Shown in pieces: positions 32,259 through 41,397 of a DNA stretch of 64,000 nucleotides. The notes beneath the pieces are model-generated. The model saw nothing but the letters and a program-made list of their open reading frames with translations, did no database searches and was not told the DNA's origin. The DNA comes from Idiomarina sp. (lineage in GTDB: Bacteria; Pseudomonadota; Gammaproteobacteria; Enterobacterales; Alteromonadaceae): contig JAFIFP010000014.1 of the NCBI GenBank assembly GCA_020831965.1, forward strand, positions 1 to 64,000. The letters are read 5' to 3'. The stretch's first letter is position 1; each line of letters begins with the position of its first letter. A program made the position numbers and the translations under genes.

Positions 32259-34367
32259 TTACTGATGAGCAAGTACGCTATCGCGCACTATGCCGGTGGT
32301 TAAAATCTGTGGGAGTACATAGGGATCGCGACCCGGCCAGTACAAGACGTAGAGCGGTACGCCATTACGCTGGTAGCGGCTCAGATACTCGGTAATGGCT
32401 GGGTCTTGCAGCGTCCAGTCACCTTTCAAATAAGCGATGTCATGCTCGGCAAAAAGCGCGCGGGTGGCGTCGGTATCGAGTGCGACTCGCTCATTGGCTA
32501 AGCAGGTAATGCACCAATCTGCAGTCATATTCACAAAGACTGGTTGTTCGCCTTTGAGTGCCTCATGGCGTTCTGGTGTCCAAGCTTGCCAACTACGCCC
32601 ATCGACCTCGTCGCTGCTGCTACCAGGTGATTGTTGCAAGCTCAAAGCGCCCCAGAAAAGCAGTACAGTAATGCCAGCAAACATGAGTAAGCCAATGCGT
32701 TGGCCTAGCGTGCGGCCTCCTTGCAATTGCTGGCGCCCATGCCACCAGAGTAGGGTGGCGAAGATCACGACTGCGGCAAGCAGAATTGCCAAGCTATCAA
32801 CACCGGCTTGACGGCCAAAAACCCAAAGTAGCCAGACTGTGGTGAGATACATGGGAATGGCCATCCACTGCTTGAAGCCGTCCATCCATGCTCCTGGTTT
32901 TGGTAAGACCCGCGCGGCACCAGGAATAAGACCTAGAGCTAAGAACGGGAAGGCGAGACCAATACCCAGCATGGCAAAAATCAGTAGAGCAATTGCGGGT
33001 GGTTGCACAATAGCAAATCCCAGCGCTACGCCCATGAAAGGTGCAGTACAGGGGCTGGCGATAATGACTGCCAACACGCCCGTCGCGAAAGACCCTTTTG
33101 CGCCAGAACCGTCGCTAGCACTCTGCACTTGGCTCTGACCCAAGCCCATCAAACGCGTACCAAACTGGAATACGCCCGATAAGTTGAGCCCAATGGCTAC
33201 AAACAACAGTACTAATGTACCGATTAGCCATGGATTTTGAAGTTGGAAGCCCCAGCCGAGCGCTTGCCCGGCCGCGCGCAGTGCGAGTAGGAGCGCGGCA
33301 ATTACGAGGAAGCTCAGCACAACACCTGCGGTGTACCAAAGCGCATCAGGGAGTTGCCGCTTACCACTATTGGCAATCGCCATAGCCTTTAATGACAGCA
33401 CTGGGAATACGCAGGGCATCAGATTTAGAATTAAGCCGCCAAGGAATGCAAAGACTAGAACCAGAGCGAGCCCCGGTCCACCTTCCATGCCGCCGGCAGC
33501 TGCACTTGCGGCTCCAGGCCCTTGATCGGCGCCACGCACCCAAAGCTCGACGCTACGATTGTCATGTGTGAGTTGAAGAATAAACTTATCTGGGACTTCG
33601 CTATGATAGGTGTTTAAGGTGCGTCGAATGACAAGCATATCATCGGTAGTTTCAATGCGGGCTTCCTCGGCATGCTCGACCAGTTCAGAAGCGCCCACGA
33701 AACCATAAAAGCTCTCTTCTTGGGCCATTGCCACTGCTTCGGGAGACTCAACGATAATAGTGACTTGGCGTCCTTGAATATCAAAGCGGGCGGGCCAGTC
33801 GGCAATTTCCGGTAAGCGATTGCGAGCCGTTCTAAACAGTGGTTGATTGCGCTCTGACAGCTCAGGCATGCCCACATCTAAGGTGAGGCTCAGTTCGGCA
33901 CTTCCGGGGATACAGTATTCTTCGCAGACCAACCAATCGACATTGGCAGTAATAGTCACTTGGTCGTGGGGATAATCTGCGGGAATGTTGAAATCGGTGA
34001 GCAAGTAGGTGGTGTCTTCGAAGCCATAGTTCGCAAGTGGACCAATAAGAAACTTTTGCGCGATGGGCCACTGAATATCGTCAAAGTAACTTCCTTCAGG
34101 AGCCTGCCAACGAATTTGTGTAGCAAGGCCGGAGTCGCCCGGGTTAATCCAATAGGTGTGCCAGCCAGCGTCGGGTTCTAATTCCACCGCTAGCGTGTAT
34201 AAGTGACCGCGAGAGATAGTGGAAAACTCGCTGAGAAGACGCGCTTCAAGGTGTGGTTGCGTGACCACGCTAGAACGGTCAGTATGCTCTTCGGCTGCAG
34301 TCGAGGCTGCAGCTGTGAAAGCACTCAATACCAATAGCAAAGAAATATAAATCCAACGCATTGTCAT
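32259..34367 (-). CDS. DsbD/ScsB-family protein-disulfide reductase
   Basis: This 702-residue membrane protein moves electrons from cytosolic thioredoxin to the periplasm. It has a signal peptide and an N-terminal ScsB/DsbD-like domain (GWHTYWINPGDSG, VDWLVCEEYCIPG with two Cys). A multi-helix core follows with NLMPCVFPVLS and IASPCTAPFMG, the two membrane Cys. The C-terminal thioredoxin domain has ADWCITC. All the expected cysteines are present. The N-terminus resembles ScsB more than classical DsbD. The start at 34367 (MTMRW, or 34361) is chosen to give a normal signal peptide; upstream the frame continues without one. Confidence 0.9.
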   Translation of the reverse strand: MTMRWIYISLLLVLSAFTAAASTAAEEHTDRSSVVTQPHLEARLLSEFSTISRGHLYTLAVELEPDAGWHTYWINPGDSGLATQIRWQAPEGSYFDDIQWPIAQKFLIGPLANYGFEDTTYLLTDFNIPADYPHDQVTITANVDWLVCEEYCIPGSAELSLTLDVGMPELSERNQPLFRTARNRLPEIADWPARFDIQGRQVTIIVESPEAVAMAQEESFYGFVGASELVEHAEEARIETTDDMLVIRRTLNTYHSEVPDKFILQLTHDNRSVELWVRGADQGPGAASAAAGGMEGGPGLALVLVFAFLGGLILNLMPCVFPVLSLKAMAIANSGKRQLPDALWYTAGVVLSFLVIAALLLALRAAGQALGWGFQLQNPWLIGTLVLLFVAIGLNLSGVFQFGTRLMGLGQSQVQSASDGSGAKGSFATGVLAVIIASPCTAPFMGVALGFAIVQPPAIALLIFAMLGIGLAFPFLALGLIPGAARVLPKPGAWMDGFKQWMAIPMYLTTVWLLWVFGRQAGVDSLAILLAAVVIFATLLWWHGRQQLQGGRTLGQRIGLLMFAGITVLLFWGALSLQQSPGSSSDEVDGRSWQAWTPERHEALKGEQPVFVNMTADWCITCLANERVALDTDATRALFAEHDIAYLKGDWTLQDPAITEYLSRYQRNGVPLYVLYWPGRDPYVLPQILTTGIVRDSVLAHQ

Positions 34368-34652
34368 GTCCGTTTGTGCACCATTATTAAGGGCGATATC
34401 TCGAGTTCTTACTTTACGTGAGTTCGACCTCAAAAGTTGTAGTTCTTTACGCTTTCTTGTAACGAAATGCGGCTAATGGCGAAGTTCATACGACAAACAT
34501 GAGTGTGAGAAAAAATTTCTTCATTTTTTCTGGTCTCTATCTCCTTAATTATCAACGAAGGATGCAGTTAGATGACTTAGATCATGAGGGCTTGACGGGA
34601 AACCTGCCATACTTAGGTTTTGTAATCGCTCTCACACTTAAGGAATGAATCC

Positions 34653-35402
34653 ATGAACTCATCAATCGCACTTGTCACAGGAGCCGCCGCGGGTATTGGC
34701 CGAGCCACAGCACTCGCTTATGCAAAAGCGGGCTGTGATGTGGTTATCTCAGATATTCAGCGTGACAGATTAGTCGAGGTGGAACAGGCCATTACAAAAT
34801 TAGGGCGTAAGGCGCTGAGTGTCGTTGCAGACATGAGCGTTGAATCAGATATTCGCACGCTGCACGCTGACACTTTGGCGTACTTCGGGCGGTTAGATTA
34901 TGCCTGCAACAATGCTGGGATCGAAGGTGAGAATGCGCCAACCCATGAATCGTCGCTGGAGAACTTTGATCGAACCTTGGCCGTGAATTTGCGTGGGGTA
35001 TTTATTTGCATGCAAGAACAATTGAAACTCATGCTCACGCAAGGCAGTGGCGCTATCGTTAACATTTCGTCTGTTGCAGGACTCATTGGCTTTCCAAACT
35101 TACCCGCCTACTGTGCGTCTAAAGGCGGAGTGATTCAACTTACGAAAGCTGCAGCAGTCGAGTATGCCGAGCATAATATTCGGGTCAATGCTGTCTGCCC
35201 CGGCGTGATTCATACGGACATGATTGACCGAGTGACTGGCAGAGATCCTGAGATAGAGGCTCAGTATGCAGCGTTCCACCCAATGAATCGGATGGGGACT
35301 GTGGAAGAGGTGGCTGACACTATTGTCTTTCTATCTCTGCCACAGTCTGGCTTTATTACCGGTCAAGCCCTTGCGGTCGACGGCGGTATGGTTGCCCGTT
35401 AG
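34653..35402 (+). CDS. SDR-family oxidoreductase
   Basis: This 249-residue classical short-chain dehydrogenase has cofactor loop [18 protein letters not shown], active-site Tyr/Lys in YCASKGG and PG motif CPGVIHTDM. It ends with [13 protein letters not shown], typical of FabG/glucose dehydrogenase relatives. It should oxidise or reduce a hydroxyl/carbonyl with NAD(P). Substrate is unknown. The stop overlaps the tesB stop by 4 bp in convergent orientation. Confidence 0.93.
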   Translation: MNSSIALVTGAAAGIGRATALAYAKAGCDVVISDIQRDRLVEVEQAITKLGRKALSVVADMSVESDIRTLHADTLAYFGRLDYACNNAGIEGENAPTHESSLENFDRTLAVNLRGVFICMQEQLKLMLTQGSGAIVNISSVAGLIGFPNLPAYCASKGGVIQLTKAAAVEYAEHNIRVNAVCPGVIHTDMIDRVTGRDPEIEAQYAAFHPMNRMGTVEEVADTIVFLSLPQSGFITGQALAVDGGMVAR

Positions 35403-36262
35403 TCAGTGCGTTTTCGTAATAAGCCTTCTTGCATGGTGGAAGCAACCAGTGTGCCGTCTCTTGAAAACACTTGTCCGCGGACGAGACCACGGGCATTGCT
35501 AGCACTCGGAGAGTCAATGGCATACAGCAGCCAGTCGTCCATTCTAAATGGGCGATGAAACCACATGGCGTGATCAATAGTCGCCATTTGCATTTTCGGG
35601 CTTGCGAAACTCAAACCATGAGGCTGCAACGCCGTCGGCAGAAAGTTGAAGTCGGAGGCGTAGGCAAGTAAGTATTGGTGTACGCGTAAATCGTCTGGCA
35701 ACTCGCCGTTAGCCTTAATCCACACATAGCGAATGGGTGCGTCGGGCTTCGGATTAAATGGATTATATTGGGTCACAAAACGCATCAAGATAGGCTTGTC
35801 GCTGGTGAACTTAGAGCGCAGCTGCTCTGGAATAAGCTCCGCATGTTCGCGATGCACATCCAGGTCTGAAATCAGCCCCTCAGGTCCAGGCACGTCGGGC
35901 ATTTCTGCTTGATGAACCACGCCTTCTTCCTGCTCTTGGAAGGAAGCTGTCATATAGAAAATCGGCTTGCCATACTGAACCGCCTTGATGCGGCGGGTTG
36001 AAAAACTCTTTCCGTCGCGAATGTTTTCTACGTCATACACGATGGGGCGGTTGGCATCGCCAGGGCGCAAAAAATAGCTATGAAAAGAGTGTACGCCGCG
36101 ATCGTCCGCCACAGTTTCCTTTGCGGCAGAGAGTGCCTGCCCCATTACTTGTCCACCAAACAGCGCGCGAAAGCCCAAGTCCTGGCTTTGACCGCGATAA
36201 ATTCCTTGTTCGATGGTTTCAAGTTCCATTAATGACAGTAAGTCATCCAATACCTGACTCAT
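35399..36262 (-). CDS. tesB: Acyl-CoA thioesterase II
   Basis: This 287-residue double-hotdog thioesterase hydrolyses acyl-CoA to free fatty acid and CoA. Length equals E. coli TesB (286). Conserved stretches include [47 protein letters not shown] and a late active-site segment [14 protein letters not shown]. It is transcribed away from acnA. Confidence 0.95.
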   Translation of the reverse strand: MSQVLDDLLSLMELETIEQGIYRGQSQDLGFRALFGGQVMGQALSAAKETVADDRGVHSFHSYFLRPGDANRPIVYDVENIRDGKSFSTRRIKAVQYGKPIFYMTASFQEQEEGVVHQAEMPDVPGPEGLISDLDVHREHAELIPEQLRSKFTSDKPILMRFVTQYNPFNPKPDAPIRYVWIKANGELPDDLRVHQYLLAYASDFNFLPTALQPHGLSFASPKMQMATIDHAMWFHRPFRMDDWLLYAIDSPSASNARGLVRGQVFSRDGTLVASTMQEGLLRKRTD

Positions 36263-36421
36263 AAAAATTCCTTTCGTGACGAGTTGCTTGTGCGAAAACA
36301 GCGATCACCTCGATGGTGCCAGCTTTTCCTGCACTGTCCAAGCCAAGGATATGGGTTATCCGTCGATGAAATTCAACCCATCCCTTTATTCGGCGAGTAT
36401 ATAGTGGTTATTCCTTGTATT

Positions 36422-36454
36422 TTGTCTATGCTGAACCAAGCTATAGATAGACAA
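36422..36454. promoter_or_regulatory. Inverted repeat TTGTCTAT-N17-ATAGACAA upstream of acnA
   Basis: Perfect 8-bp arms with half-site centres 25 bp apart lie about 40 bp before the acnA start, within the 231 bp spacer. The position is right for an operator or promoter-overlapping site. The regulator is unknown. Confidence 0.4.
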
Positions 36455-36493
36455 TATGCAACATCACATAAAGGTGACACGAGGGAGAACAAT

Positions 36494-39208
36494 ATGTCTG
36501 GTCACGATAGTTTTCAGACCGCCAGTACGCTTTCAGTCGACGGCAAGACCTATCACTATTTTAGCTTACCGAAAGCCAGCAAAGCGCTGGGCAACACGGA
36601 TCGGCTTCCGGTTTCCTTAAAGGTATTGCTTGAGAATTTGCTGCGCCATGAAGACGGCAGCACGGTAAAAAAAGAAGACATTGAAGCGATTGCTGCATGG
36701 TTGAAGGAGCGAACTTCGAAAAGTGAGATTGAGTATCGTCCAGCCCGTGTGTTGATGCAGGACTTTACTGGTGTGCCAGCGGTAGTGGATCTCGCGGCGA
36801 TGCGAGACGCGGTTGCAAAAGCAGGATTGCCTGCGAATAAAATTAATCCTCTGTCTGCCGTCGATTTGGTTATCGATCACTCGGTCATGGTGGATAAGTT
36901 TGCTTCGAAGCAAGCCTTTGCCGAGAACGTGAAGATTGAAATGGAGCGCAATAAGGAACGTTATGAGTTCTTGCGTTGGGGGCAAAAAGCTTTTGATAAC
37001 TTCCGCGTGGTGCCGCCCGGCACAGGTATTTGCCACCAAGTGAATTTGGAGTATCTCGCCAAGGTCGCATGGACGAAGGACGTGGACGGTAAGACTTATG
37101 TGTATCCCGATACCCTTGTTGGTACTGACTCGCACACCACCATGATTAATGGCCTCGGTGTTCTAGGGTGGGGTGTCGGCGGGATTGAAGCCGAAGCGGC
37201 GATGCTGGGGCAGCCGATCTCCATGGTGATTCCAGAAGTCATAGGTTTTCGCCTCGAGGGTGAATTAAATGATGGCGTGACGGCGACCGATTTAGTGCTC
37301 ACCGTGACGCAAATGCTCCGTAAACATGGCGTGGTAGGTAAGTTCGTTGAGTTTTACGGACCAGGATTGGCGCATTTACCGCTCGCTGACCGCGCTACCA
37401 TCGCCAACATGGCTCCAGAATATGGAGCGACCTGTGGGTTTTTCCCAGTCGACGATGAAACCTTGACCTATTTACGGTTGTCTGGCCGTGACGCAAACAC
37501 CGTTGCATTGGTGGAGGCTTACAGCAAGGCCCAAGGGATGTGGCGTGATGATGCGAATGAGCCGGTATTCACCGATTCACTCAGTTTAGATATGAGTACT
37601 GTGGTGCCGAGTTTAGCGGGGCCGAAGCGTCCTCAAGACCGCGTTGCACTGCCGCAAATCAAGGACAGCTTTGAGCTGCTTTTGAGCTCGATGGGTGTCG
37701 CAGAGGATGATGAGATCGGCGGTTCTGAGCGTTTGACGCGCGTCGATCTGAGTGATGATACGGAAGTGCCGCTGGCCGGGACTGACCACAAATTGCGTCA
37801 TGGTGATGTCGTCATTGCCGCAATTACTTCCTGTACCAACACTTCAAACCCCAGCGTGATGCTCGCTGCGGGCTTAGTTGCCAAGAAAGCCCTCGAACGG
37901 GGCTTGCAACGTAAACCTTGGGTGAAATCATCACTGGCCCCAGGCTCCAAGGTGGTCACGGACTATTTGGATGCTTCCGGTTTATCCCAATACCTCGATG
38001 AGCTGGGCTTTGACCTGGTGGGGTATGGTTGTACGACCTGTATTGGTAATTCTGGACCACTGCCAGATGATGTGGCAACCGCGGTAGATAAAGGTGATCT
38101 CGTGGTGTCCTCGGTATTATCGGGTAACCGTAACTTCGAGGGGCGCATTCACCCTCAAGTGAAAGCCAATTGGCTCGCATCGCCGCCCTTAGTGGTTGCT
38201 TTTGCCCTCGCCGGAACTACGCGAATTAATTTGGACAACGAGCCTTTGGGCGTCGACGCAAAGGGCGAGCCCGTGTTTCTCAAAGACATATGGCCAACCA
38301 ATGCGGAGATTAGCGAGGCGGTCGGGCATGTGGTGAGCAGTATGTTTACCAAGCAGTATGGTGCTGTTTTTGACGGCGATGAACATTGGCAAGCTCTTGA
38401 AATACCTGATAGCGAAACCTACGCATGGCGTGATGAATCCACCTATGTGGCGAACCCGCCATTTTTCGACGGTATTGATCAGCCGTTGGTTGAGCCTACC
38501 GATATAAAAGGCGCTCGTGTTCTTGCGATCTTTGGCGACAGCATTACGACCGATCATATTTCACCGGCAGGGGCGATTAAGCCCGACTCTCCAGCGGGTA
38601 AGTATTTGCAGGAGCAAGGCGTTGAAATACGAGATTTCAATTCCTATGGCTCGCGGCGAGGCAATCACGAAGTCATGATGCGAGGCACGTTTGCCAATAT
38701 TCGTATTAGAAACTTGATGGTGTCGGATACCGAAGGCGGCTATACCCGCTTTATGCCCGACGGTGATGAGATGTCGATCTACGATGCTGCGATGAAGTAT
38801 CAGAAGAAAGAGACCCCGCTTGTTATTCTCGCCGGTAAAGAATATGGCACTGGCTCAAGTCGAGATTGGGCAGCGAAAGGAACACGGCTCTTGGGTGTGA
38901 AGGCTGTTATTGCCGAAAGCTACGAGCGTATCCACCGGTCTAATTTGGTCGGCATGGGGGTATTGCCCCTGCAATTTGCCGAGGGTGAGAGTGCGCAAAC
39001 ACTGGAGCTAACTGGCGAAGAAGTCATCAGTATCAAAGGCCTTAGTAAAGATATTCGGCCCGGCCAGCGTTTTGAGGTGAGTGCTGTTCGCGATGATGGC
39101 AGCGAGGTTACTTTCGAAGCGCTGTGTCGTATTGATACCGCTAATGAAGTGCGTTACTTCCTGAGCGGCGGGATTTTACACTTTGTGTTGCGTCAGCTAA
39201 TCGCGTAA
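36494..39208 (+). CDS. acnA: Aconitate hydratase A
   Basis: This 904-residue TCA-cycle enzyme isomerises citrate to isocitrate using a 4Fe-4S cluster. Cluster ligands are Cys447 (SCTNTSNP), Cys513 and Cys516 (GCTTCIGNSG), matching E. coli AcnA C435, C501 and C504 with a 12-residue shift. The mobile swivel domain with FGDSITTDHISPAG and EYGTGSSRDWAAKG is at the C-terminus. The ATG at 36494 is preferred: GGGAG lies just before it, while the open frame extending to 36284 has no family match. It is monocistronic. Confidence 0.96.
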   Translation: MSGHDSFQTASTLSVDGKTYHYFSLPKASKALGNTDRLPVSLKVLLENLLRHEDGSTVKKEDIEAIAAWLKERTSKSEIEYRPARVLMQDFTGVPAVVDLAAMRDAVAKAGLPANKINPLSAVDLVIDHSVMVDKFASKQAFAENVKIEMERNKERYEFLRWGQKAFDNFRVVPPGTGICHQVNLEYLAKVAWTKDVDGKTYVYPDTLVGTDSHTTMINGLGVLGWGVGGIEAEAAMLGQPISMVIPEVIGFRLEGELNDGVTATDLVLTVTQMLRKHGVVGKFVEFYGPGLAHLPLADRATIANMAPEYGATCGFFPVDDETLTYLRLSGRDANTVALVEAYSKAQGMWRDDANEPVFTDSLSLDMSTVVPSLAGPKRPQDRVALPQIKDSFELLLSSMGVAEDDEIGGSERLTRVDLSDDTEVPLAGTDHKLRHGDVVIAAITSCTNTSNPSVMLAAGLVAKKALERGLQRKPWVKSSLAPGSKVVTDYLDASGLSQYLDELGFDLVGYGCTTCIGNSGPLPDDVATAVDKGDLVVSSVLSGNRNFEGRIHPQVKANWLASPPLVVAFALAGTTRINLDNEPLGVDAKGEPVFLKDIWPTNAEISEAVGHVVSSMFTKQYGAVFDGDEHWQALEIPDSETYAWRDESTYVANPPFFDGIDQPLVEPTDIKGARVLAIFGDSITTDHISPAGAIKPDSPAGKYLQEQGVEIRDFNSYGSRRGNHEVMMRGTFANIRIRNLMVSDTEGGYTRFMPDGDEMSIYDAAMKYQKKETPLVILAGKEYGTGSSRDWAAKGTRLLGVKAVIAESYERIHRSNLVGMGVLPLQFAEGESAQTLELTGEEVISIKGLSKDIRPGQRFEVSAVRDDGSEVTFEALCRIDTANEVRYFLSGGILHFVLRQLIA

Positions 39209-39248
39209 CCCCGTCGCTTCACTAATACAACTAACTTATACAAAGTAC

Positions 39249-39280
39249 TGAGCCCCTTGCGTTTGCAGGGGGCTCATTTG
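39249..39280 (+). terminator. Hairpin after acnA, weak terminator
   Basis: TGAGCCCCTTGC / GCAGGGGGCTCA (one wobble) with a GTTT loop, followed by only TTTGC. It sits 40 bp after the acnA stop. Confidence 0.6.
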
Positions 39281-39365
39281 CAAAACGAAACGCCGCTTGT
39301 TACGGTGATCGTTTCGTCACTCCCCGGCTCGTCATGGTGAATGGGCTCCGGCAAGAGGACTTGGT

Positions 39366-39848
39366 ATGGCAAAAGCAGGATTATGGATAGTGCTGCTGAT
39401 GTTCAGCACTATTTTGATTTCCCAGATTGGCTTGGTTGATATGAAGGCTTTCGCTACAGAGTCTTCAAGTGAACCTGAATTAACTCTGAGCGGACCTTCT
39501 GGCACTATCTCCGAAGGCTATTTTCGGCTGCAATTTACAGGAGCTGACAGAACCCGCGATGTGGTCATCGAACAGGGGGGGGACGATAGCTTCGAAACCA
39601 TTCGCGCTGAGTTTTCGCCCATGGGCGACTTCGATCAAATTGCGCTGAGCGGTTTCCCCGATGGCACATTCTATTTCCGGGCTCGCGAAGGCGACAACTT
39701 CAGTGAGACGGTCACAGTCACCGTACAACATTATCCACTTTGGCAAGCACTCGGTTTGTTTGCTGCGGGCGCAATTCTCTTTTTTCTCCTTGCTTGGACC
39801 CTGATTCGGGCACATCGAAACAGAAACAAGGAGGCCTCCCATGGATGA
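39366..39848 (+). CDS. Membrane-anchored beta-sandwich protein upstream of a symporter
   Basis: This is a 160-residue protein. It has an N-terminal signal or anchor (about 7-25) and a middle beta domain of about 80 residues (LTLSGPSGTISEGYFRLQF, then FRAREGDNFSETVTV, fibronectin-III-like). One C-terminal transmembrane helix (about 123-148) ends in a basic tail. It overlaps the symporter gene by 8 bp, so they are cotranslated. A periplasmic helper or sensor for the symporter is likely; the function is unknown. Confidence 0.75.
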   Translation: MAKAGLWIVLLMFSTILISQIGLVDMKAFATESSSEPELTLSGPSGTISEGYFRLQFTGADRTRDVVIEQGGDDSFETIRAEFSPMGDFDQIALSGFPDGTFYFRAREGDNFSETVTVTVQHYPLWQALGLFAAGAILFFLLAWTLIRAHRNRNKEASHG

Positions 39849-41277
39849 GCAAGTCGCGGGCTTCGCACTCAATAGCACCCTAGGCCTCAGCATTGTTGTG
39901 GTGTTCGGTATTCTGTGGGTTTGTTTCGGCTACTACCTTGGCCGTTCGAATAAGACTCACGAAGACTTTGCACTGGCAGGCCGCAATGTGGGGTTCGCCT
40001 TTGCGGCGGCTACCGCCATGGCAACTTGGGTGACCAGTAACACCACACTTGTGGCACCGGAACTGACCTATCAGTTCGGTATTTGGGGCATGATTGGCTA
40101 CTCTTTTGCTGCGCTCGGTTTGATCTTCTTTGCACCATTGTCTGCTCGCATTCGTGAACTACTGCCGCATGGCTACACGAGTGGGGACTTTATTCGCTTG
40201 CGGTACGGCGTATGGGCGTGGCGAATTTTCATTGTGATTTCCATGGTGTATGCCATGGGGTGGCTGATTTCCCTTGGCATGGCGGGTGGTATTCTGCTGC
40301 AGGCCCTGAGTGGTCTTGATTACCATATTGGCATGAGCGCCATCTTGCTCATCTGTGTGACTTACACTTTGTTTGGTGGCTTAAAGGCCGTGATCGCAAC
40401 GGACTTCATTCAAGCGCTGATTATTATTATTGGGGTGGTTCTAGTCGCTGTGCTGTTGCTTGTAAATACCGGGCTTGAACCAATTCATGAGCAACTTTCG
40501 GTGGAACATCCGCAGCTCCTCTCGCTGCTCTTTCCCGCAGCGATCATGTTCTTGTTTAATAATATTTTCTTTGGACTAGGAGAAATTTTCCATTCCAATG
40601 TATGGTGGTCACGGGCACTCGCGTTTAAACGGAAAGTCGCTTTCCGGGCGTTTTTAGTGGGTGGGTTACTGTGGTTGCCTATTCCTATTGTGACAGGGTT
40701 CGTTGCTCTTGCGGCACCTTCGCTAGGCATTTTTCCCGCCAGTCCTGACATGGTTGGACCAAGCGTCGCCGCACACGTATTGGGCACCTTTGGCGCGGTG
40801 ATTGTGTTTATTGTGGTGTTCTCTGCCTTGGCCTCAAGTCTTGATTCATTGTTGGCTGCGACCTCCGATCTTGTCACGCGGGATCTCTATCACAAACACC
40901 TGAAACCAAACGCCACCGATACGCAACTATTCAGTATGAATCGTCGCGTGATCATTGGCCTAGGTTTCATTACTTGGCTCTTCTGTTTGCCGCAGATCGC
41001 AACATTAGGCGCCTTGTTGAACTTCACCGGCGCTTTTGTGGCGAGCACGATTTGGCCCGTGGTTTTGGGTTTGTATAAGCAACGTTTAACGGGCACGGCG
41101 GCAGCGTGGGCTATGGCAGCTGGAACGCTCTGTGGTCTGGTCAGTTATTTTGTGGTCGGCTTCTATGTTGCAGCGCTGGTGTCGTGCGCTGTTTCCGGCG
41201 TAATTACGTGGTTTGGGCTGCGATTCAGTCAGACTGATTTCGATTGGGCACAGCTCAATGAAAAGGAGGGCGTATGA
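39841..41277 (+). CDS. Sodium:solute symporter (SSS family)
   Basis: This is a 478-residue inner-membrane carrier with 12-13 helices of the SSS fold. TTLVAPELTYQFGIWGMIGY and LFGGLKAVIATDFIQALIII (transmembrane core), and FSALASSLDSLLAATSDLVTRDLY near helix 8, are the diagnostic blocks. It imports a solute with Na+. The substrate cannot be read from sequence; urea, proline and acetate transporters are all in the family. The neighbours are a carbamoyltransferase-like enzyme and AsnB, so a nitrogenous solute is a fair guess. It overlaps both neighbouring genes. Confidence 0.9.
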   Translation: MDEQVAGFALNSTLGLSIVVVFGILWVCFGYYLGRSNKTHEDFALAGRNVGFAFAAATAMATWVTSNTTLVAPELTYQFGIWGMIGYSFAALGLIFFAPLSARIRELLPHGYTSGDFIRLRYGVWAWRIFIVISMVYAMGWLISLGMAGGILLQALSGLDYHIGMSAILLICVTYTLFGGLKAVIATDFIQALIIIIGVVLVAVLLLVNTGLEPIHEQLSVEHPQLLSLLFPAAIMFLFNNIFFGLGEIFHSNVWWSRALAFKRKVAFRAFLVGGLLWLPIPIVTGFVALAAPSLGIFPASPDMVGPSVAAHVLGTFGAVIVFIVVFSALASSLDSLLAATSDLVTRDLYHKHLKPNATDTQLFSMNRRVIIGLGFITWLFCLPQIATLGALLNFTGAFVASTIWPVVLGLYKQRLTGTAAAWAMAAGTLCGLVSYFVVGFYVAALVSCAVSGVITWFGLRFSQTDFDWAQLNEKEGV

Positions 41278-41393
41278 TTTCTGCAACCGCGCTCATGGTT
41301 CTTGTGGTGACAGCATTAGTTTTCGCGGCGGCAACGCCAGTGATTTTGCTGGTGTTGTTTTTTCTGGATGTAAAAGCAAAAGAGATTTGGTAA
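41274..41393 (+). CDS. 39-residue membrane peptide of the symporter operon
   Basis: The ATG overlaps the symporter stop (ATGA), with AAAAGGAGGG just upstream. It encodes 39 residues: a short N-terminus (MISATALM), one long hydrophobic helix (about residues 8-30) and the tail DVKAKEIW. The ribosome site and overlap make translation very likely. Small peptides of this size accompany several SSS carriers. The next gene starts 5 bp after the stop. Confidence 0.75.
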   Translation: MISATALMVLVVTALVFAAATPVILLVLFFLDVKAKEIW

Positions 41394-41397
41394 CGCT

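Noticed and set aside
34508-34531. Terminator (AGAAAAAAT / ATTTTTTCT)
   Set aside because: The stem is A/T only and lies between two divergent promoters, upstream of both genes, so it is not a plausible terminator.
36284-36493. 70-residue N-terminal extension of aconitase
   Set aside because: It has no resemblance to aconitases; the ATG at 36494 has a ribosome site and gives the family length.
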